Of a stretch of 64,000 bases of DNA, positions 37,363-46,327 are shown in pieces. How positions within the stretch are numbered: the first letter of the stretch is position 1; the number at the start of each line of letters is the position of its first letter. The translations under genes and the position numbers were made by a program. Source of the stretch: Macrococcus armenti (GTDB lineage Bacteria; Bacillota; Bacilli; Staphylococcales; Staphylococcaceae). The stretch lies in the NCBI RefSeq assembly GCF_020097135.1, contig NZ_CP083608.1:1178001-1242000 (forward strand), in the 5' to 3' direction. The notes below the pieces were generated by a model. The model was given only the letters and a program-made list of their open reading frames with translations. It had not been told where the DNA came from and searched no databases.

Positions 37363-38175
37363 TTATGCAATTTTTACATTTAGTCTACTTTCTCTGAACC
37401 CTATCGGGCTCTTCCATTCTAATTTTGATTTAATTCGCTTATTGTTGTAATACCATATATAATTTTCAATTGCTGCTTCAAGTTGTTCATAACTTTCATA
37501 AACTTTTCCGTAGAATATTTCCTGTTTTAAAATACTGAAAAAGCTCTCCATCGGCGAGTTATCCAGACAATTTCCCTTACGGGACATACTCTGAAATATT
37601 TTATTATCTTTAAGCTTTTGCCTATATTTTTTCATCTGATAAGCCCAACCTTGATCGCTATGAAAAGTTCTTCTAAACTCACATGCATCTGTTAATGCCA
37701 CAGCTTTTGTAAGTGCTGACATAATACCTTCTGCATTTGGCTTTTTGGATATACTATATGAGATAATTTCTCTATTAAACAAATCCATAAATGGGTCAAG
37801 ATAAAGCTTCCCAGTACAAATTAAACCATTTTCATTAAGATAATGGTATTTAAACTCTGATGTATCTGTAGTTATTTTCTGATAGGGAATATTTGTATCA
37901 AACCTACGGTTAACCAAATTATCAGCGATACGGCCAATTTTTCCTTTGTAGGATGAATATTTTCTATTTTTTCTAGTAAATGAGATTGATTTTAAATTCA
38001 ATTTACTCATGATTCTCTGAACTTTCTTGTGATTAATAATATATCCTCTATTTCTAAGTTCACCTGTAATCCTTCTGTAGCCATAATTCATGGCGTTTTC
38101 CTCAAAAATTTCCTTTATTTGATTTTCTATTTTCTGATCCTTATTTTCTTTATCAAACTGCTTCTGCCAATACAT
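37363..38175 (-). CDS. IS3-family transposase OrfB (integrase core)
   Basis: Catalytic subunit with an HTH_21-type N-terminal region (GYRRITGELRNRGY) and an rve integrase core. The DDE triad is visible as D104 (TTDTS), D174 (HSDQGW) and E210 (DNSPMESFF). Coordinates start at the first in-frame ATG, but the frame stays open upstream to beyond 38310, so the working enzyme is probably the OrfAB fusion made by a -1 frameshift. Closest to the InsK protein of IS150. Confidence 0.93.
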   Translation of the reverse strand: MYWQKQFDKENKDQKIENQIKEIFEENAMNYGYRRITGELRNRGYIINHKKVQRIMSKLNLKSISFTRKNRKYSSYKGKIGRIADNLVNRRFDTNIPYQKITTDTSEFKYHYLNENGLICTGKLYLDPFMDLFNREIISYSISKKPNAEGIMSALTKAVALTDACEFRRTFHSDQGWAYQMKKYRQKLKDNKIFQSMSRKGNCLDNSPMESFFSILKQEIFYGKVYESYEQLEAAIENYIWYYNNKRIKSKLEWKSPIGFRESRLNVKIA

Positions 38176-38216
38176 ATATGTAGATTTTGGGAATTTCAGT
38201 GCTTCAAGGACAATGT

Positions 38217-38759
38217 TTAATTTGAAATCTTTTCGGAGCTCTTTAATGACTCTTGATTCGATTTTAGCAGTCGGTTCGGTATACTTATCCCTGAAGCTTT
38301 CAACTTTTTTATATAGGCAAGTTCAGCTCTTAAAAGTTCATTTTCATGTTCAATTTTTTTCACATAGTCACTATTACTATTATTAATTTTTTTCTTCTTC
38401 ATAGATGGACTTCCTTTCTTCTTTTCAGACAATCCATCAATACCATGCTTATTATAAGCATTCACCCAAGAAGATATAAGAGATGGATTATTAATACGGA
38501 ATTTGGTTGAAGTAATACTTAATGAAGCATTATTCTCTTTCATCCATCTCAGTATAACAATCTTATCCTCTAAACTGTATTTATTCTTACTTCTTTTTCT
38601 TTCTAACCCTTCAATGCCGAAGGCACTATATGCTCTATACCAATCTCTAACCATAGAGCGACTTATACCATTACGCTTACCAACAACACTGAATCCACCT
38701 GTGCCATTAATATATTCAATTACGATTTTCAGCTTGAATTCCAAATCATATTTAGCCAA
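38217..38759 (-). CDS. IS3-family OrfA (helix-turn-helix protein)
   Basis: Protein of about 180 residues with two helix-turn-helix units (GGFSVVGKRNGISRSMVRDWYRAY and a second copy around SITSTKFRINNPSLISSW) and a C-terminal leucine-zipper-like helix. It resembles InsJ of IS150 and would bind the IS ends. TTG at 38759 lies eight bases after GGGGTG; a GTG at 38768 is the alternative. Near its 3' end lies the slippery heptamer AAAAAAG (minus strand, 38304-38310) in the A-AAA-AAG phase, where ribosomes can shift -1 into orfB. Confidence 0.9.
   Translation of the reverse strand: MAKYDLEFKLKIVIEYINGTGGFSVVGKRNGISRSMVRDWYRAYSAFGIEGLERKRSKNKYSLEDKIVILRWMKENNASLSITSTKFRINNPSLISSWVNAYNKHGIDGLSEKKKGSPSMKKKKINNSNSDYVKKIEHENELLRAELAYIKKLKASGISIPNRLLKSNQESLKSSEKISN
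38304..38310 (-). promoter_or_regulatory. Predicted -1 ribosomal frameshift site (A AAA AAG)
   Basis: The heptamer falls in the zero phase of orfA as ATA-AAA-AAG. The -1 frame runs open from here through the orfB start. IS150 uses the same slippery sequence (established). Confidence 0.75.
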
Positions 38760-38788
38760 ATAAAACACCCCAAAAGTTAGATTTTAAG

Positions 38789-38811
38789 TCTAACTTTTGG
38801 GGTGCACTACA
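38789..38811 (-). repeat. IS terminal inverted repeat (orfA side)
   Basis: Reads TGTAGTGCACCCC on the minus strand, matching the other end at 21 of 23 positions. Confidence 0.92.
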
Positions 38812-38817
38812 AAGAGC

Positions 38818-38852
38818 GATTTATTAGTTTTGCTCGGTTTTTGCTTGTGGCA
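38818..38852. repeat. Right arm of an interrupted long inverted repeat
   Basis: Complement partner of 37268-37303. It lies just after the lipM stop codon on the lipM strand and was split from its partner by the IS. Confidence 0.8.
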
Positions 38853-38873
38853 GAACACTTTTTTCCCAGCCTC

Positions 38874-39704
38874 TTATCTTCTATTTAACCATTCTTCACT
38901 TTTATATTTCTCTATAACTATTTTTAATTCTGATTCAATCAAGTCGTTCACTTCAAAAGGTTTTAATGTAATATTTAAACCTTTCTCAAAACCTTTGTAA
39001 AAAGCATTTTCCATCATTTCTATCGTTATTGTTTCATCAGTTAAGTCGGCAATACTCACTGCTTTCGAATAAAACGTACGTTTCATACGCTCCTTTAATC
39101 GGTCGCTTGAAAAGATAAACAAGTCAAATAGCTCGTCTACATCAATAGACTGTAATATTGAACCGTGCTGCAGAATTATCCCTTTTTGTCTTGTTTGAGC
39201 ACTACCGGCAATTTTTTTATTTTCTACTACGAGTTCATACCAGCTCGATGCGTCAAAACATACTGAACTTCTCGGATCTTTCAGTCGCGCTCTATCTTCC
39301 TTAGATTTAGGAACTGAAAATTGTGCATCAAAACCTAAGTTACGAAACCCTTCTAATAGACCCTTTGAAATCACTTTATAAGCAGCAGTAACCGATTCTG
39401 GCATTTTAGGGTGTGATTCAGGAACGATTACGCTATATGTTAGCTCTTTATCATGGAGCACTCCACGTCCTCCGGTAGCACGTCTTACGAGCCCATAACC
39501 ACCTTCCTTTACTTTATTTAAATCTATTTCTTTCTCTAGTTTCTGAAAGTACCCAATTGATAATGTCTTCGGGTCCCAACCATAAAACCTTATAACTGGT
39601 GGTAAGTCACCGCTCGAAACTAAATTAAGTAACGCTTCATCCATCGCCATATTATAGTATGGATCATGCTTATGCGTATTGATAAATAACCATTCTTCCG
39701 TCAT
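38874..39704 (-). CDS. lipM: Octanoyltransferase LipM (lipoate-protein ligase A family)
   Basis: Transfers octanoyl groups from acyl carrier protein to GcvH, the first step of lipoate synthesis in Firmicutes. The 276 residues include [18 protein letters not shown], the active-site C149 in [12 protein letters not shown] and the lysine motif [12 protein letters not shown], matching B. subtilis LipM (YqhM) closely in length and order. Location beside gcv genes fits, as GcvH is its substrate. Confidence 0.92.
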   Translation of the reverse strand: MTEEWLFINTHKHDPYYNMAMDEALLNLVSSGDLPPVIRFYGWDPKTLSIGYFQKLEKEIDLNKVKEGGYGLVRRATGGRGVLHDKELTYSVIVPESHPKMPESVTAAYKVISKGLLEGFRNLGFDAQFSVPKSKEDRARLKDPRSSVCFDASSWYELVVENKKIAGSAQTRQKGIILQHGSILQSIDVDELFDLFIFSSDRLKERMKRTFYSKAVSIADLTDETITIEMMENAFYKGFEKGLNITLKPFEVNDLIESELKIVIEKYKSEEWLNRR

Positions 39705-39803
39705 ATTAATACCTCTTTACATTAAGACTTCATAAAAACCCTTTGAAAATAACTACTATTAAATCTATAATATATCTATGAAACAAAAAGGAGGAATACC
39801 TGT

Positions 39804-40184
39804 ATGAATATATGGTATGTGTTAGGTATTGTTCTTCTCTTATTATTCATCTATATTCTAATTAATTACTTTATTAATCGTAAAGCTGTAACAGAATTAA
39901 GTCAAGATGAGTTTCAACAAGGGTTAAGAAGAGCACAAGTGATTGATTTACGTGAAAAAGCAGATTATGATTATGGACATATTGTCGGTGCAAGAAACAT
40001 CCCGATGTCAATATTCAGAACACGTATGCTTGGTTTACGTAAAGACCAGCCAATTTATTTCGTCGATGCAAACGGTATATCAAGTTACCGTGCTGCACGC
40101 ATGATGAAAAAACACGGCTATACAGACCTTTATATGCTAAAAAATGGCTATAAAAACTGGACTGGCAAAATAAAATCAAAATAA
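39804..40184 (+). CDS. Membrane-anchored rhodanese-fold protein (YqhL-like), no cysteine
   Basis: Protein of 126 residues with an N-terminal membrane segment (about 3-25) and a rhodanese domain (about 33-122; VIDLREKADYDYGHIVGARNIP). The catalytic loop reads FVDANGISSYRAA: an aspartate stands where active rhodaneses have the sulfur-carrying cysteine, and the whole protein contains no cysteine. It is therefore unlikely to be a sulfurtransferase and may be a binding or signalling domain. The start has a GGAGG site. Confidence 0.87.
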   Translation: MNIWYVLGIVLLLLFIYILINYFINRKAVTELSQDEFQQGLRRAQVIDLREKADYDYGHIVGARNIPMSIFRTRMLGLRKDQPIYFVDANGISSYRAARMMKKHGYTDLYMLKNGYKNWTGKIKSK

Positions 40185-40187
40185 TAT

Positions 40188-40224
40188 AAACAAGGTTGAG
40201 ACTTTCGTCTCAACCTTGTTTTAA
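40188..40224. terminator. Bidirectional terminator, yqhL-like/gcvPB
   Basis: Perfect 14-bp stem AACAAGGTTGAGAC with GTCTCAACCTTGTT, loop of 4, T-rich tails on both sides. Confidence 0.92.
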
Positions 40225-40230
40225 TTTTGA

Positions 40231-41700
40231 TTACTTTTCAATTGTTCCTTCATATTTTAACACTGGTTTACGCGCTGCCTGCGTTTCATCTAAACGACCG
40301 ATAACAGTATGATGTGGTGCTTCTAATACGATATCTGGATTTTCTTCTGCTTCTTTAGCAATTTGAATCATCGTATCACAGAATGAATCTAATGTTTCTT
40401 TAGACTCTGTTTCTGTCGGCTCAATCATCATACACTCTTCAACGTTAAGTGGGAAGTAGATTGTTGGCGGATGGAAATTAAAGTCTAACAGGCGTTTCGC
40501 CATATCTAAAGTTCTTACGCCAAGTTTCTTCTGTTTAGATCCACTAATTACGAATTCGTGTTTACAGTGACGATCGTACGGTAATACGAAGTAATCCTGT
40601 AGACGACGCATCATATAGTTCGCATTTAATACCGCTACTTCTGAAGCTTCTTTCAGGCCGTCTGGTCCCATCGTACGAATATACGTATATGCACGTAAGT
40701 AAATACCGAAGTTACCGTAGAATGGTTTCACACGTCCAATTGAATCTGGTCTGTCATTATCAAACTTATAACCATCTTCAGTCTTAACGATATGTGGTTT
40801 TGGTAAGTATGGAATTAAATCAGCTTTAACACCAACTGGTCCAGAACCTGGTCCACCACCACCGTGTGGGCCAGTAAATGTTTTGTGTAAGTTTAAGTGT
40901 ACTGCGTCAAATCCCATGTCTCCCGGGCGTACTTTACTCATAATCGCATTTAAGTTCGCACCATCATAGTATAATTTACCACCAGCAGCATGAACGATTT
41001 CACGAATTTCAAGAATGTCTTCTTCAAATAAGCCTAACGTATTTGGGTTTGTTAACATGATTGCAGCTGTATCATCACCTACAACACGTTTTAAATCCTC
41101 AATATCAACTAAACCAAATTCGTTTGATTTAACAGTAATCGTTTCAAATCCTGCTACAGTTGCTGATGCCGGATTCGTACCATGCGCTGAGTCCGGAACG
41201 ATGACTTTCGTACGATTGAAATCACCATTTGCTTCGTGGTATGCACGAATCATCATTAATGCAGTCCATTCACCATGCGCACCTGCAGCAGGTTGAAGTG
41301 TTACTTCATCCATACCGGTAATTTCTTTTAAGTGTTCCTGAAGATCATAAATTACTTCTAATGAACCTTGAATTGTCTTTTCATCCTGTAATGGATGCGC
41401 ATTTGCAAAACCAGACATACGCGCAACTTTTTCGTTAATTTTCGGATTGTATTTCATCGTACAAGATCCAAGTGGATAGAAACCTGAATCTACACCGTGG
41501 TTTTTATTAGAAAGTTCTGTGTAATGACGCATTAAATCAAGTTCTGCTACTTCCGGTAACATTGGACGCGCTTTACGGATGAACTTACTATCTAAAATAT
41601 CTTCAATATTTTTATTATCTACTTCTAATTCAGGTAATGAATAACTGAAACGATTTTCTTTAGAACGTTCAAAAATTAATGGGCTACTTCCCTTAAGCAT
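40231..41700 (-). CDS. gcvPB: Glycine dehydrogenase (decarboxylating) subunit 2
   Basis: C-terminal half-enzyme of the glycine cleavage P protein, 489 residues. It carries the PLP lysine K273 in [19 protein letters not shown]. With GcvPA it decarboxylates glycine and passes the aminomethyl group to lipoylated GcvH. The ATG at 41700 overlaps the gcvPA stop by eight bases; a longer reading to 41709 is unlikely. Confidence 0.95.
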   Translation of the reverse strand: MLKGSSPLIFERSKENRFSYSLPELEVDNKNIEDILDSKFIRKARPMLPEVAELDLMRHYTELSNKNHGVDSGFYPLGSCTMKYNPKINEKVARMSGFANAHPLQDEKTIQGSLEVIYDLQEHLKEITGMDEVTLQPAAGAHGEWTALMMIRAYHEANGDFNRTKVIVPDSAHGTNPASATVAGFETITVKSNEFGLVDIEDLKRVVGDDTAAIMLTNPNTLGLFEEDILEIREIVHAAGGKLYYDGANLNAIMSKVRPGDMGFDAVHLNLHKTFTGPHGGGGPGSGPVGVKADLIPYLPKPHIVKTEDGYKFDNDRPDSIGRVKPFYGNFGIYLRAYTYIRTMGPDGLKEASEVAVLNANYMMRRLQDYFVLPYDRHCKHEFVISGSKQKKLGVRTLDMAKRLLDFNFHPPTIYFPLNVEECMMIEPTETESKETLDSFCDTMIQIAKEAEENPDIVLEAPHHTVIGRLDETQAARKPVLKYEGTIEK

Positions 41701-43036
41701 TGAACACACCTACTTTCGCGATAAATGTATCAATTTCTTCTTTCGTACGTAATTCTGTTACTGCGATTAACATATGGTTGTTATATTTTTCCTCTACTTG
41801 ACCGAGATCATATCCACCAATAAATCCTTCTTCAAGTAACTTCTCATTAATCTCTTTAATCGGATGATTGAACTTCACTACAAACTCATTGAAAGTAGTA
41901 CCTTCAAGTATTTCAAATCCTTCTTCAATCATACGTGATTTCATGTAATTTGCTTTTTGTAAGTTCTGATTTGCCATTTCAAACACACCATTTTTACCTA
42001 ATGCACTCATTGCAACTGAAGCTGCTAATGCATTTAAAGCTTGGTTAGAACAAATATTTGAAGTCGCTTTATCACGACGAATATGTTGTTCACGTGCCTG
42101 TAACGTTAATACAAATCCTCGGTTACCTTCATCGTCCTGAGTTTGACCAACAAGACGTCCTGGCATTTTACGCATTAATTTCTTAGTCGCAGCAAAATAA
42201 CCACAGTGTGGACCTCCTAATTGTGCTGGAATACCAAACACTTGTGCATCACCAACAACAATATCAGCACCAAATTCACCTGGTGGTGTTAATAGTCCTA
42301 AGCTCATAGGGTTACTTGACACAACGAATAATGCTTTTGTACCTTCAGTATATGATTTAATCGTTTCTAAATCTTCTACACTACCGAAGAAGTTAGGATA
42401 TTGCACCATTACACATGCAGTATCTTCATCGATTGCTGCTTTTAATGCATCTAAATCCGTTAAAGTATCTTTAACATCAATTTCAACAACTTCTAAATGC
42501 TGACCTTTTGCATAAGTTTGCAGAACAGCACGAGATTGATCATTGACTGCTTTAGACACGATAATTTTTTTCTTCTTCGTGTGACCACATGCAAGCATCG
42601 CTGCTTCTGCAAATGATGTGCCGCCGTCATACATAGATGAATTTGCACAATCCATGCCAGTAAGTTCTGCAATCATCGTCTGGAATTCAAAGATTGCCTG
42701 TAATTCACCTTGAGAAATTTCAGGTTGATACGGCGTATATGCAGTATAAAACTCACTACGTGAAATAACGTGATCGACTACAGTCGGAATATAATGATCA
42801 TATACTCCTGCACCTAAAAACGATACGTGTGTATCACTTGTAACATTTTTGTTTGCAAGTGCTTGAAGTTCTCTTAGTAAAGGTGTTTCCGATTTACGTG
42901 GTCTAATATTTAATTCGCCCTGGAAACGAACTTTCTCCGGAATATCCTGGAATAATTCATCAATTGAATTAATTCCGATCGTTTCCATCATTTCTTTTTT
43001 ATCAGTTTCTGTTAATGGTATATAACGATGACTCAT
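41693..43036 (-). CDS. gcvPA: Glycine dehydrogenase (decarboxylating) subunit 1
   Basis: N-terminal half of the two-part P protein, 447 residues, typical for Firmicutes. Conserved segments are [25 protein letters not shown] and [21 protein letters not shown]-like motifs. It lies 12 bases after gcvT and forms a dimer of dimers with GcvPB. Confidence 0.95.
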   Translation of the reverse strand: MSHRYIPLTETDKKEMMETIGINSIDELFQDIPEKVRFQGELNIRPRKSETPLLRELQALANKNVTSDTHVSFLGAGVYDHYIPTVVDHVISRSEFYTAYTPYQPEISQGELQAIFEFQTMIAELTGMDCANSSMYDGGTSFAEAAMLACGHTKKKKIIVSKAVNDQSRAVLQTYAKGQHLEVVEIDVKDTLTDLDALKAAIDEDTACVMVQYPNFFGSVEDLETIKSYTEGTKALFVVSSNPMSLGLLTPPGEFGADIVVGDAQVFGIPAQLGGPHCGYFAATKKLMRKMPGRLVGQTQDDEGNRGFVLTLQAREQHIRRDKATSNICSNQALNALAASVAMSALGKNGVFEMANQNLQKANYMKSRMIEEGFEILEGTTFNEFVVKFNHPIKEINEKLLEEGFIGGYDLGQVEEKYNNHMLIAVTELRTKEEIDTFIAKVGVFNA

Positions 43037-43048
43037 TTTCTTCGCCCC

Positions 43049-44131
43049 TTAATTTTTATGGAATGGAGTTTTTACAACTTTAGCTGGAATACGTTTCTTA
43101 CGAACTTGTACGAACACTTCAGTATCAACTGCAGTAAATTCAGGATCTAATAACGCTAAAGCGATAGAGCGTCCTGTTGATGGTGACTGTGTTCCGCTCG
43201 TAATATATCCAATTTTATTATCTTCTTTATCAAACACTTCATAATCAGTACGTGCAATCCCACGTTCTAATAATTCGATACCCGCAGACTTACGCTTAAC
43301 ACCATCTGCTTTTTGTGCTTCAAGAACAGATTTACCGATAAAGTCACCTTTATCAAGTTTAACACTAAAGCCCATCTTCGCTTCATATGGTGTAATTTCA
43401 GCAGATAAGTCCTGACCATGTAATGGAAGGCCTGCCTCTAATCTTAAAGTATCACGTGCACCTAAACCACAAGGCGCTATACCTAAGTTAAGTAGTGCTT
43501 CCCAGATTGCTACTGTATCTTCAGCTTTACAATAAATTTCAAATCCATGTTCACCAGTATAGCCTGATTGACTTAAAATTACGTTTTTACCGAAAATCTC
43601 AACATCTTTTAAAAATTCAAACAATTTCAATTCTGAAATATCTTCTTTAACTTCAGGTGCAAGCTTATCTAAAGTTTTAGGACCTTGAACTGCAATTTGC
43701 CCGTACTCAGAAGATACGTTTGTAATTGTTACCCCATCAATTTCGTGTGACTTTAACCATTCGAAGTCAATATCAGTATTTCCGGCATTCACAACAAGTA
43801 AATACTTGTTTTCTTCTAGTTTGTAAACGACTAAATCATCAACTACTCCGCCGTTTTCATTACAAATCATTGTGTATTGCGCTTTTTTATCTGTCATTTT
43901 TGAAGCGTCGTTCGTCAATACGTATTGAAGATAATCTAATGCTTTTTCACCTTCAACAATGATTTCACCCATATGACTGACATCAAACATACCGACATTT
44001 TCTCTTACTGTGATATGTTCTTCCTTAATGCTTGAAAATTGAACAGGTAGTGCCCAACCAGAAAAATCAATTACTTTCGCACCATCTTCCACATACTTCT
44101 CATAAAGTGGTGTTTTCTTTAACTCTGACAT
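43049..44131 (-). CDS. gcvT: Glycine cleavage system T protein (aminomethyltransferase)
   Basis: Folate-dependent aminomethyltransferase of 360 residues that moves the methylene group from GcvH to tetrahydrofolate and releases ammonia. Conserved motifs: FDVSHMGEI near the start, and GLGARDTLRLEAGLPLHGQD in the middle. The ATG at 44131 has a GGAGG site; the frame upstream of it is part of the riboswitch leader. First gene of gcvT-gcvPA-gcvPB. Confidence 0.95.
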   Translation of the reverse strand: MSELKKTPLYEKYVEDGAKVIDFSGWALPVQFSSIKEEHITVRENVGMFDVSHMGEIIVEGEKALDYLQYVLTNDASKMTDKKAQYTMICNENGGVVDDLVVYKLEENKYLLVVNAGNTDIDFEWLKSHEIDGVTITNVSSEYGQIAVQGPKTLDKLAPEVKEDISELKLFEFLKDVEIFGKNVILSQSGYTGEHGFEIYCKAEDTVAIWEALLNLGIAPCGLGARDTLRLEAGLPLHGQDLSAEITPYEAKMGFSVKLDKGDFIGKSVLEAQKADGVKRKSAGIELLERGIARTDYEVFDKEDNKIGYITSGTQSPSTGRSIALALLDPEFTAVDTEVFVQVRKKRIPAKVVKTPFHKN

Positions 44132-44149
44132 GATATTCCTCCTAATTGT

Positions 44150-44185
44150 TAAAAATAAAAACAGCATAGCATAATGCTATCCTGC
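44150..44185 (-). terminator. Riboswitch-linked terminator hairpin before gcvT
   Basis: Minus-strand stem ATAGCAT/ATGCTAT extended by GC pairs, followed by TTTTTATTTTT. It lies between the glycine aptamer and the gcvT ribosome site, so it is the probable expression platform. Confidence 0.8.
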
Positions 44186-44275
44186 TTAATACAGGGTTCG
44201 TCCGGAAATTATCCTTTTGCCTGAGAGTTTAATATAGCTTTGCCCCTTCGGCGATGAATTCTCATTCTCTCTAAT
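44186..44275 (-). promoter_or_regulatory. Glycine riboswitch aptamer upstream of gcvT
   Basis: The minus strand shows the glycine-aptamer core: GAGAGAATGAG, then CGCCGAAGGGGCAAA, then CTCTCAGGCAAAAGGAT. This conserved order is diagnostic. Only one aptamer is seen, not the tandem pair found in B. subtilis. Glycine binding should prevent the downstream terminator and switch on gcvT-PA-PB. The aptamer starts at the aroK stop codon. Confidence 0.9.
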
Positions 44276-44777
44276 TTCCTTCATCCGCAATAATAAAATT
44301 GTAGATTTCCTGCACACAGCTCGACAGTTCATTATTATTAACGACGCAAATGTATGCGATTTCATTATAACGTGAACGTCTTTCAAAGTACAAGTTTTTG
44401 ATTGAATCAAATGATTTATTGTTCGCATTAGGGCGATTAATATCATTTACAATTCTATTATACACAGTGCTAATGTTCGTATCTACCCATATATTCATTT
44501 TATTTTCTTTTAAAAGTGAAATATTGTTCGGATTTTCGACGATTCCGCCACCAGTTGCTAATACAATATTCATGTTTATGTATTTTTTCAGTACTACATA
44601 TTCCAACTCCCTGAAATATGCCTCACCGTATTCAGTAAAAATATCCGGTATCGCAGATCCAGTCATTTTTTCTATTTCTGTATCCGTATCGATAAATGGA
44701 ACTGCGAGCAGTTCAGCTAACGCTTTACCGATAGATGTTTTCCCTACACCCATAAAACCAATCAGTGTATATGCCAT
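44271..44777 (-). CDS. aroK: Shikimate kinase
   Basis: Phosphorylates shikimate for aromatic amino acid synthesis; 168 residues. The Walker A motif is GFMGVGKTS (8-16) and the shikimate-binding DTDTEIE and ATGGGIVEN segments are present. Its ATG follows the comGG stop directly, so it may be the last gene of the comG transcript, as in Staphylococcus. Confidence 0.93.
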   Translation of the reverse strand: MAYTLIGFMGVGKTSIGKALAELLAVPFIDTDTEIEKMTGSAIPDIFTEYGEAYFRELEYVVLKKYINMNIVLATGGGIVENPNNISLLKENKMNIWVDTNISTVYNRIVNDINRPNANNKSFDSIKNLYFERRSRYNEIAYICVVNNNELSSCVQEIYNFIIADEGN

Positions 44778-44993
44778 TTACTTCTGCCTACTTTCTATTT
44801 CCTTAATAATTTCACTATAATAATATTGTTCTAAATGCTCCATCGTTTTCAATTTTAACACATAACGATTACTGAAATAACTAAGGAAAAATGCCGTCAG
44901 TAATAACAAAATCATTACATAAGGAAATATAAATCCATTATAGTAAGAGGAATTTTTCTTTTTTCTGTTTGTAAATTGATTGTATAGTAACAT
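44778..44993 (-). CDS. comGG: ComGG-like pseudopilus protein
   Basis: Small protein with one N-terminal-half membrane segment (GFIFPYVMILLLLTAFFLSYF) after a basic head, followed by a helical tail. Sequence conservation is too low to recognise ComGG directly; the call rests on its place after comGF and this topology. The start is uncertain: ATG at 44993 gives 71 residues, and the frame extends to 45062. Neither has a clear ribosome site. It overlaps comGF. Confidence 0.55.
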   Translation of the reverse strand: MLLYNQFTNRKKKNSSYYNGFIFPYVMILLLLTAFFLSYFSNRYVLKLKTMEHLEQYYYSEIIKEIESRQK

Positions 44994-45390
44994 ATAAGTG
45001 TTTATCTTCAATTGTAAATACACCTTCTTTAATGCCTTCCAGCATGATAACATAACCTTCATTATTCACTTTTCGAACAATGCGCCCTTTATGAAAGGTA
45101 TAACTTAATTGATTTTCATTTTTAGTCAATATTAATTGATCACCATTTATCTCGACAGTCCCGGAAGTTTTAAGCTCAGTCGATAGTTCACGTAAAAACA
45201 TTGCACAGTTAATATCAAAATGATTTACTGATTTACCATTCAACTGACTTAACTGCATGTAAATCATCGGAATAATAAACAATATTACTAAAACGATTGA
45301 TAAATTGATCATCATTTCAATAAGTGTGAATGCCGAATAATTTTTTAGAGCATATCGTGTTCTGATTTTGAATACAGATCTTAGTTTCAT
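44938..45390 (-). CDS. comGF: ComGF-like competence pseudopilin
   Basis: Type II/IV pilin-like protein of about 150 residues with a prepilin motif SAFTLIEMM and adjoining membrane helix (about 20-43). The rest is a beta-rich domain (SYTFHKGRIVRKVNNEGYVIMLEGI). It assembles into the DNA-uptake pseudopilus. ATG at 45390 or a GTG one codon earlier with a GGAG site are both possible starts. Confidence 0.82.
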   Translation of the reverse strand: MKLRSVFKIRTRYALKNYSAFTLIEMMINLSIVLVILFIIPMIYMQLSQLNGKSVNHFDINCAMFLRELSTELKTSGTVEINGDQLILTKNENQLSYTFHKGRIVRKVNNEGYVIMLEGIKEGVFTIEDKHLYVTIQSIYKQKKEKFLLL

Positions 45391-45580
45391 CACTGAAATA
45401 ATCTCCTTTACGTACGACGATATGAGTATAAATTTGTCTGGATGTTTCAAGTGACTGCCACTTTTGTTCATATGTATAATTTAACTTTTGATAAACCGGA
45501 AATAAAACGAGAACTATTATTAGCAATGCAGAAAATGAAAGCATGCTATCAATAAGTATAAATGCTTTACAGTTTTTCAA
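45317..45580 (-). CDS. comGE: ComGE-like competence pseudopilin
   Basis: Short protein of 87 residues with an N-terminal pilin-like helix KAFILIDSMLSFSALLIIVLVLF. The glycine normally before the cleavage site is absent and the +5 glutamate position reads Asp. The TTG start overlaps the comGD 3' end by 14 bases. Assigned mainly by order within the operon. Confidence 0.7.
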   Translation of the reverse strand: MKNCKAFILIDSMLSFSALLIIVLVLFPVYQKLNYTYEQKWQSLETSRQIYTHIVVRKGDYFSDETKICIQNQNTICSKKLFGIHTY

Positions 45581-46007
45581 TTCTGATTCGCCCCCACTGT
45601 AATTGAAATATTATTTTGTAATGCGTCTGATTAATGCGATAATGAACTGTACCGCCTTTATTAATACCATGACCATCGAAGTAAAATTGCGTGTTCGTCG
45701 TATTATTCCGTTTATCTATCATTCCATCTTTAATTTTATAGCGATAGTTTAAACTCAGCTGGCTGGATTTAATAAAAATCGTGTCACTTCCTGGTGGAAA
45801 TGACACATAAATTACTGACTTCGTCGCAATCGCTTTCGTTTGATAATAATTTAATAGCGCAATCAATTCTGCATTAATCTCATCTTGTTCATAATGGCTA
45901 AAATCAATGCGATTGACAGGTGCTAATAGTATCAGTAGCATTACTGCCATCAATACAAGCACCATTTCTATATATGAAAATGCTTTAACCACTGGTAACT
46001 TCTCCAT
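45567..46007 (-). CDS. comGD: ComGD-like competence pseudopilin
   Basis: Protein of 146 residues with a pilin-like N-terminus KAFSYIEMVLVLMAVMLLILL; the +5 glutamate is kept but the preceding glycine is replaced by Lys-Ala. The remainder is beta-rich. ATG at 46007 lies inside the end of comGC. A minor pseudopilin of the DNA-uptake system. Confidence 0.82.
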   Translation of the reverse strand: MEKLPVVKAFSYIEMVLVLMAVMLLILLAPVNRIDFSHYEQDEINAELIALLNYYQTKAIATKSVIYVSFPPGSDTIFIKSSQLSLNYRYKIKDGMIDKRNNTTNTQFYFDGHGINKGGTVHYRINQTHYKIIFQLQWGRIRIEKL

Positions 46008-46317
46008 CACTATTAACGATAATCTCTGTCCCATCCTTACATTTTACTTGAGATTCATTTAAATATTCAGGTACTAACTGTTGTACAGAAGTAGGCACTT
46101 TACCCGTTTGGATGCGATATGCTTCAACTTGCCCCTGAACCATCTTAATCTGGGCTTCACAACCTTTAGCCTGAACTGTATCAGATTGTTTAGCAATATT
46201 CGGAACAATTAATATGATTAATACAGAAATGACGAGTAAAACAAGCAACATTTCTATGAGTGTAAATCCTTCATCCTTTTTAAATTGTTCAATAAAACGT
46301 TTATACATGTTTTTCAT
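45985..46317 (-). CDS. comGC: ComGC major competence pseudopilin
   Basis: Major pseudopilin of 110 residues. The canonical prepilin signal EGFTLIEMLLVLLVISVLIILIV is intact for cleavage and methylation by ComC. Two later cysteines (KGCEA and VKCKD) could form the known stabilising disulfide. A GGAGG site precedes the ATG. Confidence 0.92.
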   Translation of the reverse strand: MKNMYKRFIEQFKKDEGFTLIEMLLVLLVISVLIILIVPNIAKQSDTVQAKGCEAQIKMVQGQVEAYRIQTGKVPTSVQQLVPEYLNESQVKCKDGTEIIVNSDGEVTSG

Positions 46318-46327
46318 CGCTTCCTCC

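Larger units (their letters stand above)
37308..38811 (-). mobile_element. Complete IS3-family (IS150-group) insertion sequence
   Basis: A 1504-bp element bounded by inverted repeats at 37308-37330 and 38789-38811 that start TGTAGTG and agree at 21 of 23 positions. It is flanked by a 3-bp direct repeat AAG (37305-37307 and 38812-38814), the duplication expected of the IS150 group. It carries two overlapping genes, orfA and orfB, in minus orientation, linked by a slippery heptamer. All parts look intact, so it may still be mobile. Confidence 0.95.

Noticed and set aside
38874-39704. Calling this gene lplA (lipoate-protein ligase)
   Set aside because: Length, the [12 protein letters not shown] cysteine motif and position by yqhL and gcv fit LipM octanoyltransferase better.
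44186-44446. 86-codon frame covering the glycine riboswitch and aroK 3' end
   Set aside because: The riboswitch core and the intact shikimate kinase frame explain this sequence; no ribosome site for the extra frame.
45062-45062. Longer start for comGG at 45062
   Set aside because: The added residues overlap comGF heavily, have no ribosome site and do not look like a pilin head.
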